Of a stretch of DNA of 64,000 nt, positions 42,314 to 51,764 are shown piece after piece. Numbering within the stretch: position 1 is the stretch's first letter; every line of letters starts with the position of its first letter. Source of the DNA: Clostridia bacterium. Its GTDB lineage: Bacteria > Bacillota > DSM-521 > Neomoorellales > SLTJ01. The stretch covers positions 1 through 64,000 of the forward strand of contig SLTJ01000005.1 of assembly GCA_004347685.1 (NCBI GenBank), given 5' to 3'. The position numbers were made by a program, and so were the translations under genes. The notes under the pieces were generated by a model, which did not search any database, had not been told where the DNA came from, and saw nothing but the letters and a program-made list of their open reading frames with translations.

Positions 42314-42378
42314 CCCAATTCTCCGAGTCGTCTCAGCTAATCTAAGGTCTTCTCGTCTCTTGTTCTTCTCGTCTTATT
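42281..42378 (-). promoter_or_regulatory. Candidate TRAP-type transcription attenuator of pabB
   Basis: On the minus strand the leader carries eight GAG/TAG triplets within about 65 nt, most in a 5-nt register, as in TRAP (MtrB) targets. It leads into an intrinsic terminator: GACCAG-GGTGG-CTGGTC followed by TTTTTCTTTTT (plus 42281-42308). AAGACC in the triplet zone can pair with GGTCTT of the terminator to form an antiterminator. Tryptophan-bound TRAP would then favour termination. Inferred from sequence. Confidence 0.45.
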
Positions 42379-42432
42379 AAGTTTTGCCGATATCAGTATA
42401 ACTGCCCGTCCCTCATCCTGTCAAGGAGGCCG

Positions 42433-42571
42433 CCTAGAAAATAGAGGTGAGAGGTGGGAAGTGGGAGGTGGGACACTTGTAGGAACCGGCTGCGCCAGTT
42501 CCAAACTTGAAATCTGGGCCTCCCGCTTCGCCTGTTTTTATCCCTCTGTTGGTGCCGCCGGCGGCGCGGGC
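42433..42571 (+). repeat. Dispersed intergenic repeat, copy 2
   Basis: Starts CCTAGAAAATAGAGG, then GGTGGGAAGTGGGAGGTGGG, GACACTTGTAGGAAC and hairpin GGAACCGGC-TGC-GCCAGTTCC. It ends with GTTTTTATCCCTCTGTTGG and TGCCG. It lies between the pabB leader and the deacetylase end. Confidence 0.7.
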
Positions 42572-42589
42572 GAGGAGTGCGGCCGAAGC

Positions 42590-43633
42590 CTATGGAGGCG
42601 CAGGTGGCAGATCCGGGAAGCCAGCCAGGTAGGACCGGTAAGGGGCGAGCTTCTTGACAAACCCGCGGTAGCCGTCGCTGCCGTTGATGCGGATCCGCTT
42701 CAGCCGCAGGGGGGCCTGGTCGGCCGCGGCCAGGCCGTACTCGGTAGTAACCCCGGCCAGGTAACCGGCAGCCTTCACGGCCCCCACTACTCGGGTATCC
42801 GCCTTGCCTGCCGGGTAGGCGAAACTGACCGGCGCGGTCCCGAGCATTTGGGCCAGGGTTTCCCGCGAGCCCGCCACCTCCCTGACAAGCACCTTATCTG
42901 AGACCGTGGTCAGGTCCAGGTGGCTGATGGTGTGGGAGCCAACTTCAAAACCGGCGTCCGCCATCTCGGCCAGCATGGCTGCGGTCAGGCCATTGGGCTT
43001 ATTTAGCTTGGCGGTGTTGATAAACAAAGTGGCAGCGAAGTTAAAATCCTTCAGGATAGGGAAGGCCTGGCTGTAGACACTGGGATAGCCGTCGTCAAAG
43101 GTAAGCACCACCGGCCTGGCCGGGAGCGGCCAGCCTTCTTGCCAGTGGGCCACCACTTGCTTTAAGGTCACAGCGTGGTAGCCGTTGTCATCCAGATACT
43201 GCATCTGGGCCCGGAAGTCTGCAGGCTCCACGTACAGCTCGGCATAGGTCCGGCCCGGGTGATCCACCACGTGGTACATGAAGATAGGAACAAATTCATA
43301 CCGGACATCTTCGCCCTTGCTTCCCGACCTCACGCTGCCGGCCCCGGCTACGGGTTTTATGGCGGCCGCTTTCGGTGCGGTCTTAGTTCCCGGTATCCCC
43401 GGTCCCGGTGCCGAACCACCCTCCTGCAGGCCGGTCCCGGCAGAGGCCGAAACGGGTTCCCGGCCGAACCCCGCCGGCACCCCTGGCTGTTCTGGGGACA
43501 TGTTTTGGCCTGTCTCCGGCGCGGCCGGACGGGCACTGGTCGGAGGTTGGTCCGAAGAATAGCCGCAGCCTGTTAGCCACAGCAGCAGCAAGAACACTGC
43601 CGCTAGCTTGCGCAAGGGAACTATGGTACCCAC
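42590..43633 (-). CDS. Polysaccharide deacetylase lipoprotein
   Basis: A 347-residue protein. The N-terminal signal ends in the lipobox LTGC, followed by a long Pro/Gly linker and a NodB domain (YHVVDHPGR start, TFDDGYPSVY, SHTISHLDL, late FAYPAGK). The aspartate pair and HxxxH bind the metal. It deacetylates peptidoglycan or another glycan on the outer membrane face side. Last of the minus-strand series from the helicase. GTP-like start not visible; ATG region follows CTTGCGC. Confidence 0.8.
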   Translation of the reverse strand: MGTIVPLRKLAAVFLLLLWLTGCGYSSDQPPTSARPAAPETGQNMSPEQPGVPAGFGREPVSASAGTGLQEGGSAPGPGIPGTKTAPKAAAIKPVAGAGSVRSGSKGEDVRYEFVPIFMYHVVDHPGRTYAELYVEPADFRAQMQYLDDNGYHAVTLKQVVAHWQEGWPLPARPVVLTFDDGYPSVYSQAFPILKDFNFAATLFINTAKLNKPNGLTAAMLAEMADAGFEVGSHTISHLDLTTVSDKVLVREVAGSRETLAQMLGTAPVSFAYPAGKADTRVVGAVKAAGYLAGVTTEYGLAAADQAPLRLKRIRINGSDGYRGFVKKLAPYRSYLAGFPDLPPAPP

Positions 43634-43651
43634 TCCCCGAGGTACTAACTT

Positions 43652-44899
43652 TTACGTCCCTAGATCGAAGGAAGTCAGGTATTTCTCCTGCTCCGCGGTG
43701 AGATCTTCAATTTCGATCTGCAGGCTGGCGAGCTTCAGCCTCGCCACTTCCCGGTCTATTTCCTCCGGCACTGGGAATACCTGCTTGCCCAGGCTGCCCC
43801 GCGGTTGCCCGGCCAGCCAGGCCACGGACAGGGCCTGATTGGCGAAGCTCATGTCCATTACCTGGGCTGGGTGCCCTTCGGCGGCCGCCAGGTTAACCAG
43901 CCTTCCTTGGGCCAGCACAAAGATGCGCCGGCCGTCCTGCAGGCGGTATTCCTCGACGTTTTCCCGTACCTCCTTTACTTCCACGGCCATTTCCCGCAGG
44001 GCGTCGAGGTTCAGCTCCACGTCGAAGTGGCCCGAGTTGGCCACGATAGCCCCGTCCCGCATCCGCTCGAAATGCTGCCGGTCAATGACGTGTTTGTCTC
44101 CGGTCACGGTGACAAAGATCTGGCCTACGGTACTGGCCTTGACCATGCTGGTCACCCAGTAGCCGTCCATGACTGCTTCCAGGGCCCGCAAGGGATCGGC
44201 TTCCACCACGATCACGTTGGCTCCCATGCCCTTGGCCCGGCTGGCCACACCCTTGCCGCACCAGCCGTAGCCAACCACCACCAAGGTGCTGCCGGCAATC
44301 AGGTAGTTGGTGGCCCGCAGAATGCCGTCCAGGGCCGACTGGCCAGTACCGTAACGGTTGTCAAACATATGCTTGGTGAGGGCCTCGTTCACGGCCACGA
44401 TGGGATACTGCAGCACCTCCTCCTTTTCCATGGCCCGCAGCCGGATGACGCCGGTGGTGGTTTCCTCGGTGCCACCCAGGATGTTCTCCAGCAACTCGCG
44501 GCGCTTGCCATGGAGCGTGTTGACCAGGTCCGCGCCGTCGTCCATGGTGATCGCCGGCCGGGTGTCCAGAACCTGGTTAATATGGTGATAGTAGGTCTGG
44601 TTGTCCTCGCCGCGCACGGCATAGGTGGGAATATCGTAGACCTCGTTAAGGGCCGCGGCCACATCATCCTGGGTGCTTAGCGGGTTGGAGGCGCAGAGGG
44701 CCACCTCGGCCCCGCCGGCCTTCAGTGTCCGCATCAAATTGGCTGTCTCAGTAGTAACATGCAGGCAGGCACCGATTCGGATTCCCGCCAGCGGTTTTTC
44801 TTCACTCCAGCGTTCCCTGATGCCGGTCAAGACCGGCATGTGCCGGTCAGCCCAGAGAATCCGCCTTTCTCCCTCGCGAGCAAGCTCTGATAAGGACAA
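43652..44899 (-). CDS. ahcY: Adenosylhomocysteinase
   Basis: The 415-residue enzyme splits S-adenosylhomocysteine into adenosine and homocysteine using NAD. Motifs: [50 protein letters not shown], the NAD loop [18 protein letters not shown], and SGHFDVE. TTG 44899 behind GGGAGG is preferred. It lies in an apt-mtnP-ahcY series, so the cluster recycles SAM by-products and the adenine they release. Confidence 0.95.
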   Translation of the reverse strand: MSLSELAREGERRILWADRHMPVLTGIRERWSEEKPLAGIRIGACLHVTTETANLMRTLKAGGAEVALCASNPLSTQDDVAAALNEVYDIPTYAVRGEDNQTYYHHINQVLDTRPAITMDDGADLVNTLHGKRRELLENILGGTEETTTGVIRLRAMEKEEVLQYPIVAVNEALTKHMFDNRYGTGQSALDGILRATNYLIAGSTLVVVGYGWCGKGVASRAKGMGANVIVVEADPLRALEAVMDGYWVTSMVKASTVGQIFVTVTGDKHVIDRQHFERMRDGAIVANSGHFDVELNLDALREMAVEVKEVRENVEEYRLQDGRRIFVLAQGRLVNLAAAEGHPAQVMDMSFANQALSVAWLAGQPRGSLGKQVFPVPEEIDREVARLKLASLQIEIEDLTAEQEKYLTSFDLGT

Positions 44900-44952
44900 G
44901 AAAAAACCTCCCTGGTAAAAGTGTGTTTTTCGCCAACCCGCAACCCGCAAGC

Positions 44953-45756
44953 TTACTCAATGCGGGCCCCGGCCAGGCTGCGGCTACACTCGCAGGTGCG
45001 CTCGGGCGGGATGGCTGCGATTATCAGCTTGACCAGCTTCTTCAACGGGCCAATGCTGGCGCCGAAGACCCGGGTGACCTCCTCGTGGTTTACCGGCCTG
45101 ATATCGGGATGGCCCTCCAGACCCACGTCATAGTCGGTGATGAGGGACAGGTTGACATAACATATCTCCAGTTCCCGGGCCAGGATACATTCCGGGTACT
45201 GGGTCATATTGATCACATGCCAACCGTTGCTGGAAAACCAGCGGCTCTCCGCCCGGGTGGAAAAGCGCGGCCCCTGGATAACTACCACCGTGCCGTGGGG
45301 ATGTATGGTGAAGCCAACTTCACCGGCCTTGTCAATGGCTATCTGGCGCAGTTTGGGGCAGTACGGGTCGGCGGCGCCGATGTGAGTGGTGATGGGGCCG
45401 TCATAAAAGGTGTCGGCCCGGCCGGTGGTGCGGTCTACAAACTGGTCGCAGACCACCAGGTCCCCGGGTTTGAGGTCGGGGTGAAGGCTTCCGGCCGCGC
45501 AGGGCCCGATGATATGGGTTACGCCCAGTTCCTTCATGGCCCAGACATTGGCCCGGTAATTTACCCGGTGAGGCGGGAGGGAATGATCCCGGCCGTGGCG
45601 GGGCAGGAAAGCCACCTGTTTTCCGGCCCAGGTACCCAGGGCGATCTTATCGCTGGGGGGGCCGTAAGGGGTCTCCACCTTGATCTCCTGGAAATCCTCC
45701 AGAAAGTCGTAGAAGCCGGTGCCGCCGAAAATCCCTACTTGTGCTCTGGCTGCCAA
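44953..45756 (-). CDS. mtnP: S-methyl-5'-thioadenosine phosphorylase
   Basis: A 267-residue purine phosphorylase of the MTAP type. [15 protein letters not shown] phosphate loop, [34 protein letters not shown] and [18 protein letters not shown] are present. It cleaves methylthioadenosine to adenine and methylthioribose-phosphate. TTG 45756 after GGAGGAGGA is the likely start. Adenine goes to Apt, encoded next upstream. Confidence 0.95.
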   Translation of the reverse strand: MAARAQVGIFGGTGFYDFLEDFQEIKVETPYGPPSDKIALGTWAGKQVAFLPRHGRDHSLPPHRVNYRANVWAMKELGVTHIIGPCAAGSLHPDLKPGDLVVCDQFVDRTTGRADTFYDGPITTHIGAADPYCPKLRQIAIDKAGEVGFTIHPHGTVVVIQGPRFSTRAESRWFSSNGWHVINMTQYPECILARELEICYVNLSLITDYDVGLEGHPDIRPVNHEEVTRVFGASIGPLKKLVKLIIAAIPPERTCECSRSLAGARIE

Positions 45757-45782
45757 AATATCCTCCTCCTCCTCCACAGCAT

Positions 45783-46313
45783 CTATTCGTCGAAGGCGAG
45801 AATGGAGAAGACGCTGTAATCCTTCAGCTTCTCCCGCCCGTGCAGGTAGGTCAGCTCTACCAGGAATGCCAGCTCCACTACCACGCCGTGGAGCCTCTCC
45901 ACCAGTTGGGCCGTGGCCAGGCCGGTCCCGCCGGTGGCCAGGAGGTCGTCCATGATGACTACCCTTTGCCCAGGCCGCAAGGCATCCCGGTGGATCTCCA
46001 GGGTTTCCCGGCCGTACTCCAGCTCGTAGTCTACCCTGGCGGTTTCGGCCGGGAGCTTGCCAAACTTCCGTACGGGGATAAAGGGTAGCTGCAGGCGGTC
46101 GGCCAGGGGCGCCCCGAAGATGAACCCCCGCGATTCGATGGCTAGCACGGCCTCCACCATCTTGTCCCGGTAGTGGTCAGCGAAAATGTCCACCACCTGG
46201 CGGAAGGCCCTGGCATCTTTGAGCAGGGTAGTGATGTCCCGGAAGAGCACTCCCTTTTCGGGAAAGTCGGGAATGACACGGATTTTTTCTACCAGGTCAG
46301 CAGTCTCTACCAT
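45783..46313 (-). CDS. apt: Adenine phosphoribosyltransferase
   Basis: A 176-residue enzyme with PDFPEKGVLFRDITTLL, ESRGFIFGAPLA and the PRPP loop VVIMDDLLATGGT. It turns adenine into AMP. ATG behind AAAGGAG. The open frame extends far upstream but that part has no family match. Confidence 0.95.
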   Translation of the reverse strand: MVETADLVEKIRVIPDFPEKGVLFRDITTLLKDARAFRQVVDIFADHYRDKMVEAVLAIESRGFIFGAPLADRLQLPFIPVRKFGKLPAETARVDYELEYGRETLEIHRDALRPGQRVVIMDDLLATGGTGLATAQLVERLHGVVVELAFLVELTYLHGREKLKDYSVFSILAFDE

Positions 46314-46501
46314 CCATTCTGCTCCTTTCGGCGAGTACTTAATCGGGCGAGCATACCCCACCAGACGCCTGGTCGCGGGCCTATGTACCCCGAGTGCGGG
46401 CGGGCCATGCGCCGCAGCCATATTCTTGGCCAGACGGGCCGGGGCCGGCGTTCCTGAAGGCATCTTCTTTGCAGTTCGACGCCAGGGGGGGCAAATCCTG
46501 C

Positions 46502-46600
46502 CCTGAAAATAAGAAGTGGGAGGTGGGAAGTGGGACACTTGTAGGAACCGGCTGCGCCGATTCCTGATCTTAACTCCCGTCTCTGCCACCGCCTTCTAGG
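46502..46600 (+). repeat. Dispersed intergenic repeat, copy 3
   Basis: Starts CCTGAAAATAAGAAG, then GTGGGAGGTGGGAAGTGGG, ACACTTGTAGGAACC and hairpin GGAACCGGC-TGC-GCCGATTCC. It lies 5' of apt and reaches the stop codon of the next gene. The last part is shorter than in the other copies. Confidence 0.7.
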
Positions 46601-47693
46601 TGCCGGCGCAGCTCGGGCACAAGAACCGTCCCCGGCTGTCAAAATACACTGCGGTGTTGGGGCGGTGGCAGGCCAGGCAGAGGGGGAGTTCCAGGGCTCC
46701 GGCGGCCAGGTTGTAATAGAGCGTCATGGGGGTGCGCATATTCTTGTGCTCGATGTCCAGGGTAAGTTTGACCTTGGGCCACACGTATACGGTGACGCTG
46801 TCCACCTCCGCCTCCACCATTATCCGGTATTTACTGCGAATGTCCTCCACCCGCTTGTAGAAGTCAGCCTGGGTTGCGGGTAGTTTCTTTTCCAGGCGTT
46901 GCCGCCGTTCCTCATTAGCGTCCTGCCGGTGTATCCGCTGACGGATCTCGACCATGGTCTGCCGGTAAAAGGAGGCGAGCCGCTTGGCCTCATCCTGCAG
47001 GAAGTGTTGCATGCGGGCCTGGAACTCACCCAGATCCTGGGTTATCGCGCCGGGCAGAGCTTCCTTGGCCGCCTCGTAGGCCTTGGCGTACCCACAGTGG
47101 TCCGCCGGAGTCAGAGCCGCTATGCCGGGATCGCCGGTGACAAAAAACATGGTCTGCAGCCAGGGCAATTGGTAGTTTACCTCCTGCCCCACCGCGGTAT
47201 CCACCAGGATGGGATAGATATTTTCCTGCTTTTCATCGGAAATAAACCGGGTGCGGAAGTTGAAAAGGACGGCTTCGCTCCGTACCACCCCGGCCGAACG
47301 GAGCACTGGTGGGCGGCAGCGGACAAATTCCAGGCGCTTCTTTATTTTGGCCGAGATATCCGAGGGTACGTTTAAAGTTGAAACTGCAGCTACCTTGCGG
47401 GCGATGCGGCCGGCTTTCAGGCCTAGGCCTACAGCCCGGTCCAGCAGGGGGCTGCCATAAGCAACCAGTTCTGCCTCTGGGTTCTCGCAGGCCACCTCAT
47501 AGTCAAAGGCTAGTTGTACTTCCTCCGGCAGTTCCAGGGCGGCAGCCACTTCCGAAGGCAGCAGCGCTTCCAGCAGGGCATAGCCCGGGGTGTCTACCAC
47601 TGCCCCATGGGCCTCGAGGGTATCCAGGAAGTAGCGCTGCAGGCTGATCTCCTGTTTTGGACCTCGATTTTCCTGTTTCCCGCCGGCAGTCAT
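46596..47693 (-). CDS. Zinc-ribbon protein partnered with a SNF2 helicase
   Basis: A 365-residue protein. The first two thirds are alpha/beta with no family I recognise, the middle is a charged coiled coil (IRQRIHRQDANEERRQRLEK), and the end is a zinc ribbon (CLACH and CPSC). It is encoded 90 bp after the SNF2 helicase in the same direction. ATG 47693 behind GGGAGA. It could be the substrate-recognition or nuclease-binding partner. Unknown. Confidence 0.6.
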   Translation of the reverse strand: MTAGGKQENRGPKQEISLQRYFLDTLEAHGAVVDTPGYALLEALLPSEVAAALELPEEVQLAFDYEVACENPEAELVAYGSPLLDRAVGLGLKAGRIARKVAAVSTLNVPSDISAKIKKRLEFVRCRPPVLRSAGVVRSEAVLFNFRTRFISDEKQENIYPILVDTAVGQEVNYQLPWLQTMFFVTGDPGIAALTPADHCGYAKAYEAAKEALPGAITQDLGEFQARMQHFLQDEAKRLASFYRQTMVEIRQRIHRQDANEERRQRLEKKLPATQADFYKRVEDIRSKYRIMVEAEVDSVTVYVWPKVKLTLDIEHKNMRTPMTLYYNLAAGALELPLCLACHRPNTAVYFDSRGRFLCPSCAGT

Positions 47694-47783
47694 GGTTTCA
47701 TCTCCCATCAAGGGTACGTGGCCTGGGGTCAGGTTTATCCGCTGTTCTTATCCTTCTATCGGTGTTGTTCGTTGCCTGGGTAT

Positions 47784-50462
47784 CTAGTCAAAAATTTCCA
47801 GATCGTGTTGTTTAATTTCCTCATACCTTTCCCGGGAGCGGGCCAGGGCGTCGCCCAGTTCGGCAATTCCCTTGGCCAGTTCCGCATCCGAATGTGAACC
47901 GGCCCAGATGTCCATAATCAGATCTTCAAAGTCCTTTTCCTCCGCCAGCTCACCGAGGATCATGTCCAGCTCCCCCACCACCAGCTCGAACATGTTGATC
48001 TTGGTATCTAGCAGGCTCAGGATATAGGATTCGACCGTACCTGCGGCCGCCAGGTTATAGATGCGGACATCATGCGTCTGCCCGATACGGTGGATGCGAC
48101 CGATGCGCTGTTCGATGCGCATGGGATTCCAAGGGAGGTCGAAGTTTATCATGATATGACAGAACTGCAAGTTGCGACCTTCACCGCCGGATTCGCTGCT
48201 GATAAGCACGGGGATATCGGCCGCGAAGTCCGCAATCGCCTCTTCCTTCTCCTGGCGGCGCATTTCCCCGTGGAACATGGCGAAGTCCAGGCCGTTTTCA
48301 CGGCATACGGCTGCCAGGTGCTCCTGGGTGTGGCGGAAATTGGTGAAAACTATCGCCTTTTCCCCCTTAAGCGCATGCAGCAGGCGGATCAGGGACTGTC
48401 CCTTGGCGAACTCCTTGGTCTCCCCGGCCAGTTGGACCAGGCGGGTCAATCGCTCCTTCTGTCCTTCATCCCTGGGTTCGCGGGCCAGCTTGTCCAGGGT
48501 GGGCAGAACCGCCCACGGGCTGCTGCCGACCTCACGCTGTAGGGTCTTGAGCACGAGTTGCTGGCTGGCCCGGCCCCCGGCCAGGTTATATTCCTGGCGT
48601 ACGTAGTCCGTGAGCTGGCGGTAAAGCTCTGCCTCGGCCGCGGTGGGGTTTACCAGGATCGTTTCCGCAGTGCGTTTGGGCAGGCTAAGGCCCACCGTTG
48701 AGCGCCGGTTGCGGATCATTACCTCCCGGGTCAGGCGCCGCAATTCTTCAGCGTTTTTGGGCTTACGGCGGTCTCCACGGGTGATAAAGGTGCTGGCAAA
48801 GGAACTGGCCGTCTGGAGTTGCCCGGGCCGCAACAGGGTGATGAGGTTGTACAGTTCCTCCAGGTCGTTCTGTACTGGCGTGGCGGTGAGGAGGAGGATG
48901 TATTTTTTCTTCAGTTCGTTGATGAACTTCCAGTTGAGGGTGGTGCGGTTGCGACAGCGGTGGGCCTCGTCCACTACCACACAATCAAAGAAGGTCTCGA
49001 GAATCTGCGTGCGGTGGGGCTCCCGTTTGGCCATATCCAGGGAGGCGATGATACGATCAAAGGTTTTCCAGGGCGCGGGATGGTTTTGAAAGCGCGGTTC
49101 GTCGTGGAGGACGAAATCCAGGCCAAACTTTGCCCGGAGCTCCTCAGCCCACTGGGAGGCCAGGGAGGTGGGACAGAGCACCAGCACCTTGCGGGCCAGA
49201 CCCCGGAGAATATATTCGGTGATAATAAGGCCAGCCTCAATGGTCTTGCCCAGTCCTACCTCGTCACAGAGCATCGCGCGGCCGCGCATGCGCTGCATGA
49301 CTTCCCGGGCAACCTCTACCTGGTAGGGATAGGGAGTAAAATTGCGCGCTACCTGGAGGCAAAGGAGAGTGTTGAACCCGGGGTTGGTGGACAGGGAGCA
49401 GGCCTGCTGGTGAAGATTCTCTTCAGGTGGAGTGGCATAGCGGCTCTGGGCGAGGGAAGAGAGAATCTCTTCCCAGGCGGCGTCACGAAACTGCATCTGG
49501 GGCTCGGGCAGCCGGGTGGCCAGTGCAGCCATGGCATCAAATTCCCGGTCCAGGGCAGAGTACTCGTCCTCCAAACCTGCGGACTGACGTTGAGGTTCCG
49601 GCAGGGTGCCGCTGGTTCCGCTGGCATCCCTGGTGGCTGGCACCGACGCCATGCTCGTCCCCGGCGGCGCTGTGCTCCGCTTTGCGGGCCGGGACGGTGC
49701 CTCGGGGCCCCCGGCTTGCCCAGACCTGGGGGCCACCTGGGGGCGGTTTTTTCCCGCGGCGGCCGGCCTTCTTGCCGCTGCTTTCTCTCCGGCCCTCTTG
49801 TTCCTCGGGGCTGGGGGTTCTTCCTCCCCAGCGATAATCCCCATCTGCGCCAGAAGTTCGAGAGCCTTTATGATATCTTCCTTGGACCGCTTCTTACCCG
49901 GCCGGTATTCAGGGGGCAAGAAGATATTCAGCAGTTCATCTGCGGTCAGGTCCTCCAGGCTTTGCCGAGCCTTATTTCGGCTCCGGCCGGTGCTGCCGGG
50001 TTGGCCTCCTGCCGGTCCCGACTCCCGGCCCCCGGTCCGGGATTCCTGTTTTCTGTGGGAGGTAGCCGGTGGAGATTGGGCCGCAACTACCTTGCCAGGT
50101 TCCAGGGATTCTGGCTTTTTCGAGGAGGCTGCGGCCGACTCCCCTTCCTTCCGCCCGGCGCCGGCGGGCACCGCGTCCAGGAAAAGAATAAGGCCGCCGT
50201 TATTTTTCTCCTGGTGCACCACCCTCATGGCGTTTGCACCTGAACGGCGGAAAAATTGCTCCAGCTCCGGATGGTACAGGGCGCGGTGGGGGTTGAGAAG
50301 CTCGACGGTGAGAGGCTGTTGGCCGGGCAGCACCAGGGTTATAGGTAACACCGCAGGCCTGGTGGGCAAAAGCCGCCGCAGTTCCCCGTTCAGGAGCAGC
50401 AGTCCTGTTTTCAAGTATTCCCAGTCAAGCTGAAAGGTGCAATTCCCAGGCATTCTCGCCAT
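47784..50462 (-). CDS. SNF2-family (RapA-like) ATPase with long disordered linkers
   Basis: An 892-residue protein. Residues 1-100 form a small N-terminal domain, 100-300 are Pro/Gly/Ala/Arg-rich and likely disordered with a short helical domain near 170-210. The motor follows: CDEVGLGKTIEAGL (about residue 397), VVDEAHRCRN (about 497), LLTATPVQNDLEEL, SSESGGEGRNLQFC and QRIGRIHRIGQ (about 784). It translocates on DNA or remodels complexes as RapA does. ATG 50462 or 50453. A zinc-ribbon partner follows. Confidence 0.85.
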   Translation of the reverse strand: MARMPGNCTFQLDWEYLKTGLLLLNGELRRLLPTRPAVLPITLVLPGQQPLTVELLNPHRALYHPELEQFFRRSGANAMRVVHQEKNNGGLILFLDAVPAGAGRKEGESAAASSKKPESLEPGKVVAAQSPPATSHRKQESRTGGRESGPAGGQPGSTGRSRNKARQSLEDLTADELLNIFLPPEYRPGKKRSKEDIIKALELLAQMGIIAGEEEPPAPRNKRAGEKAAARRPAAAGKNRPQVAPRSGQAGGPEAPSRPAKRSTAPPGTSMASVPATRDASGTSGTLPEPQRQSAGLEDEYSALDREFDAMAALATRLPEPQMQFRDAAWEEILSSLAQSRYATPPEENLHQQACSLSTNPGFNTLLCLQVARNFTPYPYQVEVAREVMQRMRGRAMLCDEVGLGKTIEAGLIITEYILRGLARKVLVLCPTSLASQWAEELRAKFGLDFVLHDEPRFQNHPAPWKTFDRIIASLDMAKREPHRTQILETFFDCVVVDEAHRCRNRTTLNWKFINELKKKYILLLTATPVQNDLEELYNLITLLRPGQLQTASSFASTFITRGDRRKPKNAEELRRLTREVMIRNRRSTVGLSLPKRTAETILVNPTAAEAELYRQLTDYVRQEYNLAGGRASQQLVLKTLQREVGSSPWAVLPTLDKLAREPRDEGQKERLTRLVQLAGETKEFAKGQSLIRLLHALKGEKAIVFTNFRHTQEHLAAVCRENGLDFAMFHGEMRRQEKEEAIADFAADIPVLISSESGGEGRNLQFCHIMINFDLPWNPMRIEQRIGRIHRIGQTHDVRIYNLAAAGTVESYILSLLDTKINMFELVVGELDMILGELAEEKDFEDLIMDIWAGSHSDAELAKGIAELGDALARSRERYEEIKQHDLEIFD

Positions 50463-50659
50463 CCCCTAACCGTTCCAGCCGGAAGCAAACGCTAAGCGTG
50501 ATTTCCTTTCCACCTTACGAAGATACCAGGACTTAAGGGCTTATCATGGTTACCAAGTTGGGTTTCAGAAATTAGCAGACCGGCCTGGAAGACCCGTACC
50601 AATTTAGTACCATATGGTAGATGCTTCTCGTCGCAATCGCCGCCTGAGGCCAGACAGTA

Positions 50660-51316
50660 CTATTCACGGCCGAGCTGCCGTAGGCGCTTCAGATCCAGGA
50701 TGGTGATGTGGGACCGGGAAAGACGCAAGATACCCTGGTTCTGCAGATCAGCAAGAGTGCGGCTCACCGTTTCGCGGGATGACCCCACCAGGCTGGCCAG
50801 GCCGGTTTGGGTCAGGGCCAGGTCCAGGCGGACACCCTCCGGGGTCTGCACGCCGAAATCCCGGGCCAGCTTGAACAGGCGGCCGGCAATGCGGCCGTAG
50901 GTGCTTTTCAGAGCCAGACTGCTGATCTGGCGGTAGCAGGTGCGCAGGCGGGAGGCGGCGGTGGCGAGAAGGAGTTCGTTCAGGTCGGGACACCGCCGGC
51001 GCAGTTGGTGCAATTCCTCCCTGTTTATCAGGGCCACCTGGCTGGTATCCATGGTTTCCACGGTCAAGGGCTGGGGGCCACCGTCCAGGACCGCAATTTC
51101 TCCCAGGAGTTCACCCGGGCCCAGGAGGTGGATGATCTTCTCCCGGCCCTGGGCCGAAAGCCGGTAAAGCTTCACCTTGCCCTCCAGGAGAAATCCTAGC
51201 GCTTCCCCGGGGTCTCCCTCCGTGAAGATGGCCCGGCCGACCTGGTAGGTGCGCGCGCTGGCCCGGGCTGCCACGGCCTGCCTGGTTTCCGCTGTCAGAT
51301 TGAACTGTTCCAGCAT
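50660..51316 (-). CDS. CRP/FNR family transcription regulator
   Basis: A 218-residue protein with a cyclic-nucleotide-binding-like domain (GEALGFLLEGKVKLYRLSAQ, GELLGEIAVLDGG) and a C-terminal helix-turn-helix (LASLVGSSRETVSRTLADL). The recognition helix SRETVSR keeps the Arg-Glu-Arg pattern by which CRP reads TGTGA. That matches the sites upstream of cooS, the chimera and the ASKHA gene. No N-terminal FNR cysteines and no clear CooA heme His/Cys77 are seen, so the signal is unknown. Confidence 0.85.
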   Translation of the reverse strand: MLEQFNLTAETRQAVAARASARTYQVGRAIFTEGDPGEALGFLLEGKVKLYRLSAQGREKIIHLLGPGELLGEIAVLDGGPQPLTVETMDTSQVALINREELHQLRRRCPDLNELLLATAASRLRTCYRQISSLALKSTYGRIAGRLFKLARDFGVQTPEGVRLDLALTQTGLASLVGSSRETVSRTLADLQNQGILRLSRSHITILDLKRLRQLGRE

Positions 51317-51764
51317 ACGACCGGCCCCTTTCCCGGCCCCCTTTCCGGGCTGGATGCCGCGAGCGCCGGTGGGGTTTAGCTTTGGCTTCCCTGGTTTTTG
51401 GTTATTATAACATGGTTCTTGTCTGGGGAAAAGGGTTAAGGGACTTTTTTCCGCCCGTGATAATGTTACGGGCGGTAACGGCCTCGGGTATCGGTAAGAT
51501 TGCCTCGGATGGTATGTACGCAGTGTTTTTTACCGCCTTGCTGGAAAAGCAGGAAAAATGCCGTCAGGTGGCGAAATGGTATTGTGAAACCGTTCTTATG
51601 CGTAGGTTCAAAAACCTTATCGCCACTGTCAAGCAGTAGTGCAAGGGGCTACATGAGCACAAAGGTGATTTTTAGGTCTGCGGCCAGGTGGCAGTTACGC
51701 CTGATCAGGCCGTGGGCAGTGCGACTGTCCGGCTGATACGACTAAATCTGGGGAGGGATGGGAA
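51317..51764. other. Intergenic stretch
   Basis: A hairpin CCGCCCGT-N9-ACGGGCGG sits at about 51447-51471 and a sigma-A-like element ends at TATAAC near 51406. A frame of 85 codons (51382-51639) has no ribosome site or family match and is not called. It may be the leader of the chemoreceptor gene. Confidence 0.35.

Noticed and set aside
51382-51639. 85-codon frame upstream of the chemoreceptor
   Set aside because: No ribosome site, no family and odd composition.
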